Shown: piece after piece, positions 10,642 to 22,195 of the stretch
Position numbering within the stretch: position 1 is the first letter of the stretch
Layout: each line of letters opens with the position of its first letter
Assembly (NCBI GenBank): GCA_023091665.1
Contig: JALJCQ010000012.1
Location: 2,480,001 to 2,544,000 of the forward strand
DNA from: Pythium myriotylum
Taxonomy: Eukaryota > Oomycota > Peronosporomycetes > Pythiales > Pythiaceae
Direction: 5' to 3'
DNA: 64,000 bases
The notes under the pieces: model-generated
What the model was told of the DNA's origin: nothing
What the model saw: only the letters and a program-made list of their open reading frames with translations
Database searches by the model: none
Program-made: the position numbers and the translations under genes

Positions 10642-11746
10642 GGGGCGACTGCTTGAGACCGTAGAGCGAGCGCTTCAGCTTGCACACGTAGTCGGGGTGG
10701 CGCTGGTCGACGAAGCCTTCGGGCTGCTTCATGTAGATTTCTTCGTCGAGGTTGCCGTTCAGGAACGCCGTCTTGACATCCATCTGATGGATCATGAGCT
10801 TGTGTCGAGCGGCGATGCTGAGGATGGTGCGGATCGACGTGAACTTGGCGACGGGTGCGAATGTCTCTTCGAAGTCGATGCCGTACTTCTGCAGGAACCC
10901 CTTGGCAGCGAGTCGAGCCTTGTACCGCTCGACGAGTCCTTCGGCGGTTTCCTTGACCTTGAACACCCACTTGCTGGTGATGGCCTTGCGTCCGGCTGGC
11001 AAAGGGACTAGGTCCCAGGTCTCGTTCTTCTTGAGCGACTCAAGCTCCGAGTCGCAGGCTTCCTTCCAGTTGCTGGCGTCGTCGGATTCCATCGCCGACT
11101 TGAACGATGTCGGCAACTCTCCCCCAGAATTCACGACGAGAGCAAATTCTTCGAGATCGTGGTCTTGATCTTCTCCCCCTTGTTCTTGCACGTCTTCGCC
11201 TTCTTCGTCTTCATCTTCTACGCCTTCCTCTTCGATCGACGTGAGCAGTGCAGACAGATCTTCGAGCGATGTCCTTGGACCTTGCGTGGGTGGTGGAGTC
11301 GCACCACTTGTGCGTCCAACCCGTCCGTAGCGCTTCTCAACTGGCGGTTCAGCCAGGTTCTCGAGCGAGTGCGTGCGAGAGTGGCGCTTGGACCCTGGTG
11401 CGTAGTCGACATTCGGCTGCTGGGCCGATGCTGGTGCTGCTGGACGCTGCGACCGCTGGCCCTGTTGCCACTCCGGTCGCTCGTAGCTGCGCTGACTTGG
11501 TGCTGGTGAGGCTGGCTGCTCACCCATGTCTTCATCATCTTGGTTGTCGGTTGCTTCATCTTGATCCTCATCATCTTCATCGTCGCGGAACTCGACGGAC
11601 TTGCTCCAGGGTTCTTCGCGCTTGCCGTCGTCGAATGTGTCTTCCATGAACTGCGCGTCTCGACTGATGACGATCCGGCCGGTTGCGATTTCTTCAAACC
11701 GATACGCCTTCTCGTGGTCCGAGTAGCCGAGGAACCGACACAAGAT
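10481..11746 (-). pseudogene. Family 1 pol fragment (IN C-terminus to RT N-terminus), copy F
   Basis: Minus-strand fragment from the integrase C-terminus ([15 protein letters not shown]) through the acidic linker into RT, ending at the GCCCC breakpoint (10642) and then the LTR. It carries KARLAAKG. Its upstream continuation is at 25412-27560: F ends in GATGG (11744-11748) and the other piece resumes with GATGG (25412-25416). The insertion between them is therefore flanked by a 5-bp target duplication. No RT catalytic box. Confidence 0.9.
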
Positions 11747-11748
11747 GG
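11744..11748. repeat. Target-site duplication GATGG, left copy
   Basis: Matches 25412-25416. Bounds the plus-strand block 11749-25411 inserted in a minus-strand integrase region. Confidence 0.85.
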
Positions 11749-12107
11749 TGTTGAAGATGATGCGCCTCGAACCCAGCGTCATCATTCCAGTTGAAGCTCG
11801 GCAGTTGAAGCTCGGCTGTAGAAGATTCTCCTGCAGAAGATTCTCCGTGGAAGATTCGACATGTGGAAGATTCGACATGTGGAAGATTCTCCGTCTGGTT
11901 CTGGTTTGAATCCAGTGCCACCCATCGACTTCGTTGAAGTATCCACGAAGTCACTTCATGTTTGCATATGTTTACGATAGGTAGGACATACATTTGATTA
12001 TGGCAGCGTAGGACACACACAGACGGCTTAGAGGTAGCAGTAGCGAACTAAGTCCCGATCAATTCACTTTGCATTTTGCATCCCACCAACCAAGCGACCT
12101 TTCAACA
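11749..12107 (+). repeat. Family 1 LTR, 359 bp
   Basis: Ends CTTTCAACA. Left flank is GATGG (target duplication). Right flank ATGAT is gag codon sequence, so the PBS and 253 bp of leader/gag are missing. Confidence 0.95.
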
Positions 12108-12634
12108 ATGATCTGTCTCGCGATGGAAGACTCGCAGCTCCCGCTGGTTCGGTCGGCGGGTGGTGCGCAAGATGCATGGTCAAGACTGGAAGAACACTTC
12201 GAGAAGAAGAGCCTTGCCAACAAGCTCTTTCTTCGTCGTCGTTTCTTCACGACCATGATGGAAGAAGGTGACGATGTGCTCACGCACATCAACAAGCTCA
12301 AGACCCTGGCCGAGCAACTCGACGCAGTCGGCGCTCCGGTCAGCGAAGACGACTTGGTGATCACGCTTCTCGGCAGTCTCAGCGAGTCGTACCAGTTCCT
12401 CATCACGGCGTTGGAGTCGCGTGTCGACGCACTCACGTGGGAACTCGTGACGTCTCGGCTGCTCCATGAAGACATGAAGCGCAAGGAGCAAGGTGGCGAC
12501 GGAGCCACGCTTGGCCAAGCGTTCATGACAAGTGACGCGAAGCCCAAGGGCCGTGCAGTCAAGAAGACTGGCACGTGCAACTACTGCGGCAAGATCGGTC
12601 ATTGGGCCGCGGAGTGCCACTCGCGTGTCAAGGA

Positions 12635-12707
<73 letters not shown>

Positions 12708-15700
12708 AACTCCGGCGGCAACGGCAACGGCAACGGAAACGGCAACCCTCGGCAACGGTTCCAGCGAGCGAACCTTGCGCGAGATGAAGACCCCGGCGAG
12801 TACCTGTTCTCGGTCGGGAAGACCCAAGGCAAGTCGAGTCAATCCACGGCGTGGTTGGTCGACTCGGGTGCGACTCAGCACATGTCGCGAACCAAGCAGT
12901 TCATGATGAACTACAAGAAGATTGACCCAGTCGACGTGCATCTGGCCGATGATGGCACGGTCCAAGCAGTTGGCGTGGGAGACATTCTCATGTCGATGAA
13001 GACTCCAAGCAGTGTCAAGAAGGGTTTGCTCACCAACGTGTGGCATATCCCCAAGCTCAGCCGCAACCTGTTCTCGGTCGGAAGATTCACGGAGGACGTT
13101 GCTCCCGTGACGTTCGACAAGGACGGTTGCTTTGTCATGCTGAAGGGCGCCAAGCGGACCATCGGCACTCGAATCGGCAAGGGTCTGTTCAAGCTCAACA
13201 TGTCTCCAGTGTCGACTGAAGCAGCCCACGCCGCCAGTACAAGACGAGGTCGCGCCATGTCCAAGTCGTACCTGTGGCACCTCCGACTCGGTCACATCGG
13301 CTTCAGCGGACTCGAAGCCATCGTCAAGAAGGACCTCGCCGACGGACTCGATATCGGGTCTGTGCAAGAGTGGGAGGTCTGTGAAGGCTGTGCACTCGGC
13401 AAGCTGACTCGCGTCAAGTTCCAGTCGGGCACGACCAAGCGGTCTGCGAATCTGCTTGACGTCGTGTACAGCGATGTGGCCGGCCCCATGAAGACTCCGA
13501 CTTTCGGCGGCATGAAGTACTTTGCCACCTTCACCGACGACAAGTCTCGACTGTGCAAGTTGTACCTGATGCGGTCCAAGGACGAAGTCTACGACAAGTT
13601 CGTCGAGTTCGTCAACTGGGCCGAGAACCAAACCGGTCGTCGAGTCAAGGTGCTTCGAACCGACGGCGGCGGCGAGTACCAGTCGGCCAAGCTTGCCAAG
13701 TTCTGCCGCAAGCGTGGCATCGAGCACGACGTCACGCCGCCATACACGCCTCAGTTGAACGGTGTGGCGGAGCGCATGAACCGAACCATCGGTGAGTGTG
13801 GGCGTTGCAAGCTCCACCATGCCAACTTGTCCGACGAGTACTGGGGCGAAGCCGTCATGACTGCAGTCGAAGTTCGCAACCGACTTCCGACCCGCGCTCA
13901 AGACTTGTACAAGTCGCCGTACGAAGAATGGTACGGGAAGAAGCCCTTGCTCGCCAACTTCAAGGTGTTCGGCTGCCATGCGTACGTCCACGTGCCCAAG
14001 GAGAAGCGGTCGAAGTTCGACGCCCGAGCCATCTTGTGTCGGTTCCTCGGCTACTCGGACCACGAGAAGGCGTATCGGTTTGAAGAAATCGCAACCGGCC
14101 GGATCGTCATCAGTCGAGACGCGCAGTTCATGGAAGACACATTCGACGACGGCAAGCGCGAAGAACCCTGGAGCAAGTCCGTCGAGTTCCGCGACGATGA
14201 AGATGATGAGGATCAAGATGAAGCAACCGACAACCAAGATGATGAAGACATGGGTGAGCAGCCAGCCTCACCAGCACCAAGTCAGCGCAGCTACGAGCGA
14301 CCGGAGTGGCAACAGGGCCAGCGGTCGCAGCGTCCAGCAGCACCAGCATCGGCCCAGCAGCCGAATGTCGACTACGCACCAGGGTCCAAGCGCCACTCTC
14401 GCACGCACTCGCTCGAGAACCTGGCTGAACCGCCAGTTGAGAAGCGCTACGGACGGGTTGGACGCACAAGTGGTGCGACTCCACCACCCACGCAAGGTCC
14501 AAGGACATCGCTCGAAGATCTGTCTGCACTGCTCACGTCGATCGAAGAGGAAGGCGTAGAAGATGAAGACGAAGAAGGCGAAGACGTGCAAGAACAAGGG
14601 GGAGAAGATCAAGATCACGATCTCGAAGAGTTTGCTCTCGTCGTGAATTCTGGGGGAGAGTTGCCGACATCGTTCAAGTCGGCGATGGAATCCGACGACG
14701 CCAGCAACTGGAAGGAAGCCTGCGACTCGGAGCTCGAGTCGCTCAAGAAGAACGAGACCTGGGACCTAGTCCCTTTGCCAGCCGGACGCAAGGCCATCAC
14801 CAGCAAGTGGGTGTTCAAGGTCAAGGAAACCGCCGAAGGACTCGTCGAGCGGTACAAGGCTCGACTCGTTGCCAAGGGGTTCCTGCAGAAGTACGGCATC
14901 GACTTCGAAGAGACATTCGCACCCGTCGCCAAGTTCACGTCGATCCGCACCATCCTCAGCATCGCCGCTCGACACAAGCTCATGATCCATCAGATGGATG
15001 TCAAGACGGCGTTCCTGAACGGCAACCTCGACGAAGAAATCTACATGAAGCAGCCCGAAGGCTTCGTCGACCAGCGCCACCCGGACTACGTGTGCAAGCT
15101 GAAGCGCTCGCTCTACGGTCTCAAGCAGTCGCCACGCATGTGGAACCAGACCATCGACGCCTTCATGCGCAAGGTCGGCTTCACCAAGTGCGAGATGGAC
15201 CACTGCGTGTACGTCAAGCGGAGCGGCTCAGCGATGATCTTCGTGGTGATCTACGTCGACGACCTCATCCTCGCCTGCAACAGCCTCGAGTTGCTCACGG
15301 CGACCAAGCGTGCACTCAGCGAACGCTTCGAGATGTCCGACCTCGGCGAACTCAAGTACTGCCTCGGCATGGAAGTTGATCAAGACCCCAAGTCCGGCGA
15401 CGTGACCATGCGGCAGACCAAGTTCTTGCAGTCGATCCTGACCAAGTTCGGCATGCAAGACTGCAAACCAGTGAGGACCCCTCAAGACCCCGGACTCAAG
15501 CTGACCAAGGCCATGTGTGAAGGTGGTTGCAAGCACGAAGACACCATGAAGAACGTGCCGTACCGAAGTGCAGTCGGCGCACTCATGTACCTCATGGTCG
15601 GCACTCGACCAGACCTCGCAGCGGCAGTCGGCACACTCAGCCAGTTCGCCGCGGACCCGTGTCCAACACACTGGCAAGCTCTCAAGCGTGTGCTCCGGTA

Positions 15701-16286
15701 TCTGCAAGCGACTCCGACGTACGGCCTGCAGTTCTCGGCATCGAACGACGGAAGACTGGTCGGCTACTCCGACGCCGACTGGGCTGGCGACATCGAGTCA
15801 CGTCGAAGCACCAGCGGCTACGTGTTCATGCTCAACGGCGGATGCATCAGCTGGCGCAGCAAGAAGCAGCGAACTGTCGCCCTCTCCTCGACCGAAGCAG
15901 AGTACATGGCTCTATCGGAAGCAATCCAAGAAGCCGTGTGGCTCAAGGCGTTCCTGTGCGAACTCGGCGAAGTTGCAAGCGACCAAGCGCTCACGGTGTA
16001 CGAAGACAACCAAGGTGCGATCGCGTTGGCCAAGAACCCCGAGTTCCACAAGCGCACCAAGCACATCGACATTCGCTACCACTTCGTTCGTGAGAAGGTC
16101 GAGGACGGCCAAGTGTCTCTCCAGTATTGCCCGACCCAAGACATGCTTGCCGACATCATGACCAAGCCGATCCCCACTGTCCAGTTCGACGTGCTCCGCA
16201 CCAAGCTCGGTGTCCAAGACGCAGTCGAGTCGAGGGGGAGTGTTGAAGATGATGCGCCTCGAACCCAGCGTCATCATTCCAGTTGA
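12108..16286 (+). CDS. Family 1 gag-pol polyprotein, N-terminally truncated, copy G
   Basis: 1392 codons from ATG 12108, the first ATG after the LTR, which is an internal gag methionine ([10 protein letters not shown]). It lacks roughly the first 80 gag residues. Everything downstream is present: CCHC knuckle, DSG protease, HHCC and D,D35E integrase, acidic linker, RT with YVDD (15252-15263), RNase H with SDADWAGD and [10 protein letters not shown], and the LTR-encoded tail ending with TGA at 16284-16286. It has the longest GN repeat in the window (eleven NG units). It could supply enzymes in trans if expressed; assembly with a shortened Gag is doubtful. Confidence 0.88.
12636..12746 (+). repeat. 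GGCAAC hexanucleotide repeat, longest allele (copy G)
   Basis: Eleven NG units before DNSGG, against four in the otherwise near-identical copy H. The 42-bp difference accounts for the whole length difference between the two polyproteins. Confidence 0.9.
16232..16240 (+). other. Polypurine tract, copy G
   Basis: GAGGGGGAG immediately before the 3' LTR. It is also translated (codons for R-G-S) because the stop lies in the LTR. Confidence 0.8.
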
Positions 16287-16599
16287 AGCTCGGCAGTTGA
16301 AGCTCGGCTGTAGAAGATTCTCCTGCAGAAGATTCTCCGTGGAAGATTCGACATGTGGAAGATTCGACATGTGGAAGATTCTCCGTCTGGTTCTGGTTTG
16401 AATCCAGTGCCACCCATCGACTTCGTTGAAGTATCCACGAAGTCAGTTTATGTTTGCATATGTTTACGATAGGTAGGACATACATTTGATTATGGCAGCG
16501 TAGGACACACACAGACGGCTTAGAGGTAGCAGTAGCGAACTAAGTCCCGATCAATTCACTTTGCATTTTGCATCCCACCAACCAAGCGACCTTTCAACA
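16241..16599 (+). repeat. Family 1 LTR shared by copies G and H
   Basis: Native left junction (PPT). Right flank ATGAT as at 12107/12108, showing the same truncated junction was duplicated. U3 variant CAGTTTATG, ending CTTTCAACA. Confidence 0.95.
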
Positions 16600-17126
16600 A
16601 TGATCTGTCTCGCGATGGAAGACTCGCAGCTCCCGCTGGTTCGGTCGGCGGGTGGTGCGCAAGATGCATGGTCAAGACTGGAAGAACACTTCGAGAAGAA
16701 GAGCCTTGCCAACAAGCTCTTTCTTCGTCGTCGTTTCTTCACGACCATGATGGAAGAAGGTGACGATGTGCTCACGCACATCAACAAGCTCAAGACCCTG
16801 GCGGAGCAACTCGACGCAGTCGGCGCTCCGGTCAGCGAAGACGACTTGGTGATCACGCTTCTCGGCAGTCTCAGCGAGTCGTACCAGTTCCTCATCACGG
16901 CGTTGGAGTCGCGTGTCGACGCACTCACGTGGGAACTCGTGACGTCTCGGCTGCTCCATGAAGACATGAAGCGCAAGGAGCAAGGTGGCGACGGAGCCAC
17001 GCTTGGCCAAGCGTTCATGACAAGTGACGCGAAGCCCAAGGGCCGTGCAGTCAAGAAGACTGGCACGTGCAACTACTGCGGCAAGATCGGTCATTGGGCC
17101 GCGGAGTGCCACTCGCGTGTCAAGGA

Positions 17127-17157
<31 letters not shown>

Positions 17158-20100
17158 AACTCCGGCGGCAACGGCAACGGCAACGGAAACGGCAACCCTC
17201 GGCAACGGTTCCAGCGAGCGAACCTTGCGCGAGATGAAGACCCCGGCGAGTACCTGTTCTCGGTCGGGAAGACCCAAGGCAAGTCGAGTCAATCCACGGC
17301 GTGGTTGGTCGACTCGGGTGCGACTCAGCACATGTCGCGAACCAAGCAGTTCATGATGAACTACAAGAAGATTGACCCAGTCGACGTGCATCTGGCCGAT
17401 GATGGCACGGTCCAAGCAGTTGGCGTGGGAGACATTCTCATGTCGATGAAGACTCCAAGCAGTGTCAAGAAGGGTTTGCTCACCAACGTGTGGCATATCC
17501 CCAAGCTCAGCCGCAACCTGTTCTCGGTCGGAAGATTCACGGAGGACGTTGCTCCCGTGACGTTCGACAAGGACGGTTGCTTTGTCATGCTGAAGGGCGC
17601 CAAGCGGACCATCGGCACTCGAATCGGCAAGGGTCTGTTCAAGCTCAACATGTCTCCAGTGTCGACTGAAGCAGCCCACGCCGCCAGTACAAGACGAGGT
17701 CGCGCCATGTCCAAGTCGTACCTGTGGCACCTCCGACTCGGTCACATCGGCTTCAGCGGTCTCGAAGCCATCGTCAAGAAGGACCTCGCCGACGGACTCG
17801 ACATTGGGTCTGTGCAAGAGTGGGAGGTCTGTGAAGGCTGTGCACTCGGCAAGCTGACTCGCGTCAAGTTCCAGTCGGGCACGACCAAGCGGTCTGCGAA
17901 TCTGCTTGACGTCGTGTACAGCGATGTGGCCGGCCCCATGAAGACTCCGACTTTCGGCGGCATGAAGTACTTTGCCACCTTCACCGACGACAAGTCTCGA
18001 CTGTGCAAGTTGTACCTGATGCGGTCCAAGGACGAAGTCTACGACAAGTTCGTCGAGTTCGTCAACTGGGCCGAGAACCAAACCGGTCGTCGAGTCAAGG
18101 TGCTTCGAACCGACGGCGGCGGCGAGTACCAGTCGGCCAAGCTTGCCAAGTTCTGCCGCAAGCGTGGCATCGAGCACGACGTCACGCCGCCATACACGCC
18201 TCAGTTGAACGGTGTGGCGGAGCGCATGAACCGAACCATCGGTGAGTGTGGGCGTTGCAAGCTCCACCATGCCAACTTGTCCGACGAGTACTGGGGCGAA
18301 GCCGTCATGACTGCAGTCGAAGTTCGCAACCGACTTCCGACCCGCGCTCAAGACTTGTACAAGTCGCCGTACGAAGAATGGTACGGGAAGAAGCCCTTGC
18401 TCGCCAACTTCAAGGTGTTCGGCTGCCATGCGTACGTCCACGTGCCCAAGGAGAAGCGGTCGAAGTTCGACGCCCGAGCCATCTTGTGTCGGTTCCTCGG
18501 CTACTCGGACCACGAGAAGGCGTATCGGTTTGAAGAAATCGCAACCGGCCGAATCGTCATCAGTCGAGACGCGCAGTTCATGGAAGACACATTCGACGAC
18601 GGCAAGCGCGAAGAACCCTGGAGCAAGTCCGTCGAGTTCCGCGACGATGAAGATGATGAGGATCAAGATGAAGCAACCGACAACCAAGATGATGAAGACA
18701 TGGGTGAGCAGCCAGCCTCACCAGCACCAAGTCAGCGCAGCTACGAGCGACCGGAGTGGCAACAGGGCCAGCGGTCGCAGCGTCCAGCAGCACCAGCATC
18801 GGCCCAGCAGCCGAATGTCGACTACGCACCAGGGTCCAAGCGCCACTCTCGCACGCACTCGCTCGAGAACCTGGCTGAACCGCCAGTTGAGAAGCGCTAC
18901 GGACGGGTTGGTCGCACAAGTGGTGCGACTCCACCACCCACGCAAGGTTCAAGGACATCGCTCGAAGATCTGTCTGCACTGCTCACGTCGATCGAAGAGG
19001 AAGGCGTAGAAGATGAAGACGAAGAAGGCGAAGACGTGCAAGAACAAGGGGGAGAAGATCAAGATCACGATCTCGAAGAGTTTGCTCTCGTCGTGAATTC
19101 TGGGGGAGAGTTGCCGACATCGTTCAAGTCGGCGATGGAATCCGACGACGCCAGCAACTGGAAGGAAGCCTGCGACTCGGAGCTCGAGTCGCTCAAGAAG
19201 AACGAGACCTGGGACCTAGTCCCTTTGCCAGCCGGACGCAAGGCCATCACCAGCAAGTGGGTGTTCAAGGTCAAGGAAACCGCCGAAGGACTCGTCGAGC
19301 GGTACAAGGCTCGACTCGTTGCCAAGGGGTTCCTGCAGAAGTACGGCATCGACTTCGAAGAGACATTCGCACCCGTCGCCAAGTTCACGTCGATCCGCAC
19401 CATCCTCAGCATCGCCGCTCGACACAAGCTCATGATCCATCAGATGGATGTCAAGACGGCGTTCCTGAACGGCAACCTCGACGAAGAAATCTACATGAAG
19501 CAGCCCGAAGGCTTCGTCGACCAGCGCCACCCGGACTACGTGTGCAAGCTGAAGCGCTCGCTCTACGGTCTCAAGCAGTCGCCACGCATGTGGAACCAGA
19601 CCATCGACGCCTTCATGCGCAAGGTCGGCTTCACCAAGTGCGAGATGGACCACTGCGTGTACGTCAAGCGGAGCGGCTCAGCGATGATCTTCGTGGTGAT
19701 CTACGTCGACGACCTCATCCTCGCCTGCAACAGCCTCGAGTTGCTCACGGCGACCAAGCGTGCACTCAGCGAACGCTTCGAGATGTCCGACCTCGGCGAA
19801 CTCAAGTACTGCCTCGGCATGGAAGTTGATCAAGACCCCAAGTCCGGCGACGTGACCATGCGGCAGACCAAGTTCCTGCAGTCGATCCTGACCAAGTTCG
19901 GCATGCAAGACTGCAAACCAGTGAGGACCCCTCAAGACCCCGGACTCAAGCTGACCAAGGCCATGTGTGAAGGTGGTTGCAAGCACGAAGACACCATGAA
20001 GAACGTGCCGTACCGAAGTGCAGTCGGCGCACTCATGTACCTCATGGTCGGCACTCGACCAGACCTCGCAGCGGCAGTCGGCACACTCAGCCAGTTCGCC

Positions 20101-20736
20101 GCGGACCCGTGTCCAACACACTGGCAAGCTCTCAAGCGTGTGCTCCGGTATCTGCAAGCGACTCCGACGTACGGCCTGCAGTTCTCGGCATCGAACGACG
20201 GAAGACTGGTCGGCTACTCCGACGCCGACTGGGCTGGCGACATCGAGTCACGTCGAAGCACCAGCGGCTACGTGTTCATGCTCAACGGCGGATGCATCAG
20301 CTGGCGCAGCAAGAAGCAGCGAACTGTCGCCCTCTCCTCGACCGAAGCAGAGTACATGGCTCTATCGGAAGCAATCCAAGAAGCCGTGTGGCTCAAGGCG
20401 TTCCTGTGCGAACTCGGCGAAGTTGCAAGCGACCAAGCGCTCACGGTGTACGAAGACAACCAAGGTGCGATCGCGTTGGCCAAGAACCCCGAGTTCCACA
20501 AGCGCACCAAGCACATCGACATTCGCTACCACTTCGTTCGTGAGAAGGTCGAGGACGGCCAAGTGTCTCTCCAGTATTGCCCGACCCAAGACATGCTTGC
20601 CGACATCATGACCAAGCCGATCCCCACTGTCCAGTTCGACGTGCTCCGCACCAAGCTCGGTGTCCAAGACGCAGTCGAGTCGAGGGGGAGTGTTGAAGAT
20701 GATGCGCCTCGAACCCAGCGTCATCATTCCAGTTGA
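16600..20736 (+). CDS. Family 1 gag-pol polyprotein, N-terminally truncated, copy H
   Basis: 1378 codons from ATG 16600. Domain content as in copy G, with four NG units in the linker. Small substitutions separate the two (GSRTSLED for GPRTSLED; silent changes such as CTCGACATTGGG in the integrase region). The frame ends in the 3' LTR at 20736. The catalytic motifs of protease, integrase, RT and RNase H are all readable. The missing PBS makes the element dependent on recombination or template switching for replication. Confidence 0.88.
20682..20690 (+). other. Polypurine tract, copy H
   Basis: GAGGGGGAG directly before the LTR at 20691. Confidence 0.8.
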
Positions 20737-21049
20737 AGCTCGGCAGTTGAAGCTCGGCTGTAGAAGATTCTCCTGCAGAAGATTCTCCGTGGAAGATTCG
20801 ACATGTGGAAGATTCGACATGTGGAAGATTCTCCGTCTGGTTCTGGTTTGAATCCAGTGCCACCCATCGACTTCGTTGAAGTATCCACGAAGTCAGTCTA
20901 TGTTTGCATATGTTTACGATAGGTAGGACATACATTTGATTACGGTAGCGTAGGACACACACAGACGGCTTAGAGGTAGCAGCAGCGAACTAAGTCCCGA
21001 TCAATTCACTTTGCATTTTGCATCCCACCAACCAAGCGACCTTCCAACA
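20691..21049 (+). repeat. Family 1 LTR, member of an inverted LTR pair
   Basis: Carries CAGTCTATG, GATTACGGTAGCG and GCAGCAGCG variants found otherwise only in 21777-22135, its inverted partner. Right flank is GTTGC. Confidence 0.95.
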
Positions 21050-21772
21050 GTTGCACGTGCCAGTCTTCTTGACTGCACGGCCCTTGGGCTTCGCGTCACT
21101 TGTCATGAACGCTTGGCCAAGCGTGGCTCCGTCGCCACCTTGCTCCTTGCGCTTCATGTCTTCGTGGAGCAGCCGAGACGTCACGAGTTCCCACGTGAGC
21201 GCGTCGACACGCGACTCCAACGCCGTGATGAGGAACTGGTACGACTCGCTGAGACTGCCGAGAAGCGTGATCACCAAGTCGTCTTCGCTGACCGGAGCGC
21301 CGACTGCGTCGAGTTGCTCCGCCAGGGTCTTGAGCTTGTTGATGTGCGTGAGCACATCGTCACCTTCTTCCATCATGGTCGTGAAGAAACGACGACGAAG
21401 AAAGAGCTTGTTGGCAAGGCTCTTCTTCTCGAAGTGTTCTTCCAGTCTTGACCATGCATCTTGCGCACCACTCGCCGACCGAACCAGCGGGAGCTGCGAG
21501 TCTTCCATCGCGAGACAGATCATCGCGAGCGCCTTGCGAGACTTCTTCTTGAAGAGGGCTCGGTCCGCGTCGGTCTGGCACTGCTCGAGTTTGACCTCTC
21601 CACAGACAACTTCCCAGACGTCGCGTTCTTCGAGCACCATCTGCATCTTGAACTTCCATGTGTGGAAGTTGGTTCCGTCGAACTTGTTGATGCGGGCTGG
21701 GGTGGTCGAATCCATGGCGAAGGCTGGGGAGGCGAAGTCGGTGGAGGCAGAGTCGGCTGGGCTTGGGCTCAT
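20990..21772 (-). pseudogene. Family 1 gag fragment, minus strand, copy I
   Basis: 260 codons from the PBS ATG on the minus strand. Gag is complete up to the first residues of the zinc knuckle (GTCN) and is then cut at 21050 by the end of the plus-strand LTR, whose sequence supplies the last codons. The CCHC motif is therefore destroyed. It sits between two identical LTRs in opposite orientation. Confidence 0.88.
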
Positions 21773-21776
21773 AACC
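21762..21776 (-). other. Primer-binding site, copy I
   Basis: Minus-strand GGTTATGAGCCCAAG directly after the LTR 21777-22135. Confidence 0.85.
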
Positions 21777-22135
21777 TGTTGGAAGGTCGCTTGGTTGGTG
21801 GGATGCAAAATGCAAAGTGAATTGATCGGGACTTAGTTCGCTGCTGCTACCTCTAAGCCGTCTGTGTGTGTCCTACGCTACCGTAATCAAATGTATGTCC
21901 TACCTATCGTAAACATATGCAAACATAGACTGACTTCGTGGATACTTCAACGAAGTCGATGGGTGGCACTGGATTCAAACCAGAACCAGACGGAGAATCT
22001 TCCACATGTCGAATCTTCCACATGTCGAATCTTCCACGGAGAATCTTCTGCAGGAGAATCTTCTACAGCCGAGCTTCAACTGCCGAGCTTCAACTGGAAT
22101 GATGACGCTGGGTTCGAGGCGCATCATCTTCAACA
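21777..22135 (-). repeat. Family 1 LTR, minus strand, inverted partner of 20691-21049
   Basis: Native left junction (PBS of copy I). Right flank CCCGT lies in the last codons of family 2 pol, so this minus element inserted into a family 2 element. Confidence 0.95.
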
Positions 22136-22137
22136 CC

Positions 22138-22188
22138 CGTCACCAAGAGCTCACTCAAGCCCTCGGAATTCAAGGCTGTGACCATTGA
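22138..22188 (+). pseudogene. Family 2 pol C-terminal tail
   Basis: The last 16 codons and TGA of a copia pol: HQELTQALGIQGCDH, with the LGI motif typical of copia RNase H ends. It is interrupted on the left by the family 1 LTR. The stop codon overlaps the PPT, unlike family 1, whose frame runs on into the LTR. Confidence 0.7.
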
Positions 22189-22195
22189 GGGGGGC
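22187..22195 (+). other. Polypurine tract, family 2
   Basis: GAGGGGGGC directly before TATTATGGG. It fixes the 5' end of the family 2 LTR. Confidence 0.75.

Larger units (their letters stand above)
9334..11748. repeat. Right arm of 2415-bp inverted repeat
   Basis: Reverse complement of 6735-9149. The right end is where a plus-strand insertion (11749-25411) begins, so the arm may once have continued into 25412 onward. Confidence 0.9.
11749..16599 (+). mobile_element. Family 1 element lacking PBS and gag start, copy G
   Basis: LTR, 5'-truncated internal region (12108-16240), PPT and LTR. PR, IN, RT and RNase H are uninterrupted, but without a PBS it cannot prime its own minus-strand DNA. It shares its right LTR with copy H. 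Confidence 0.9.
16241..21049 (+). mobile_element. Family 1 element lacking PBS and gag start, copy H
   Basis: Tandem relative of copy G with the identical 5' truncation. Its 3' LTR abuts an inverted gag fragment (flank GTTGC), so the original right target lies in a minus-strand gag. Confidence 0.9.

Noticed and set aside
11749..20690. Copies G and H as fully autonomous elements
   Set aside because: Their frames are long and the pol motifs are intact, but both lack the PBS and about 80 gag codons.
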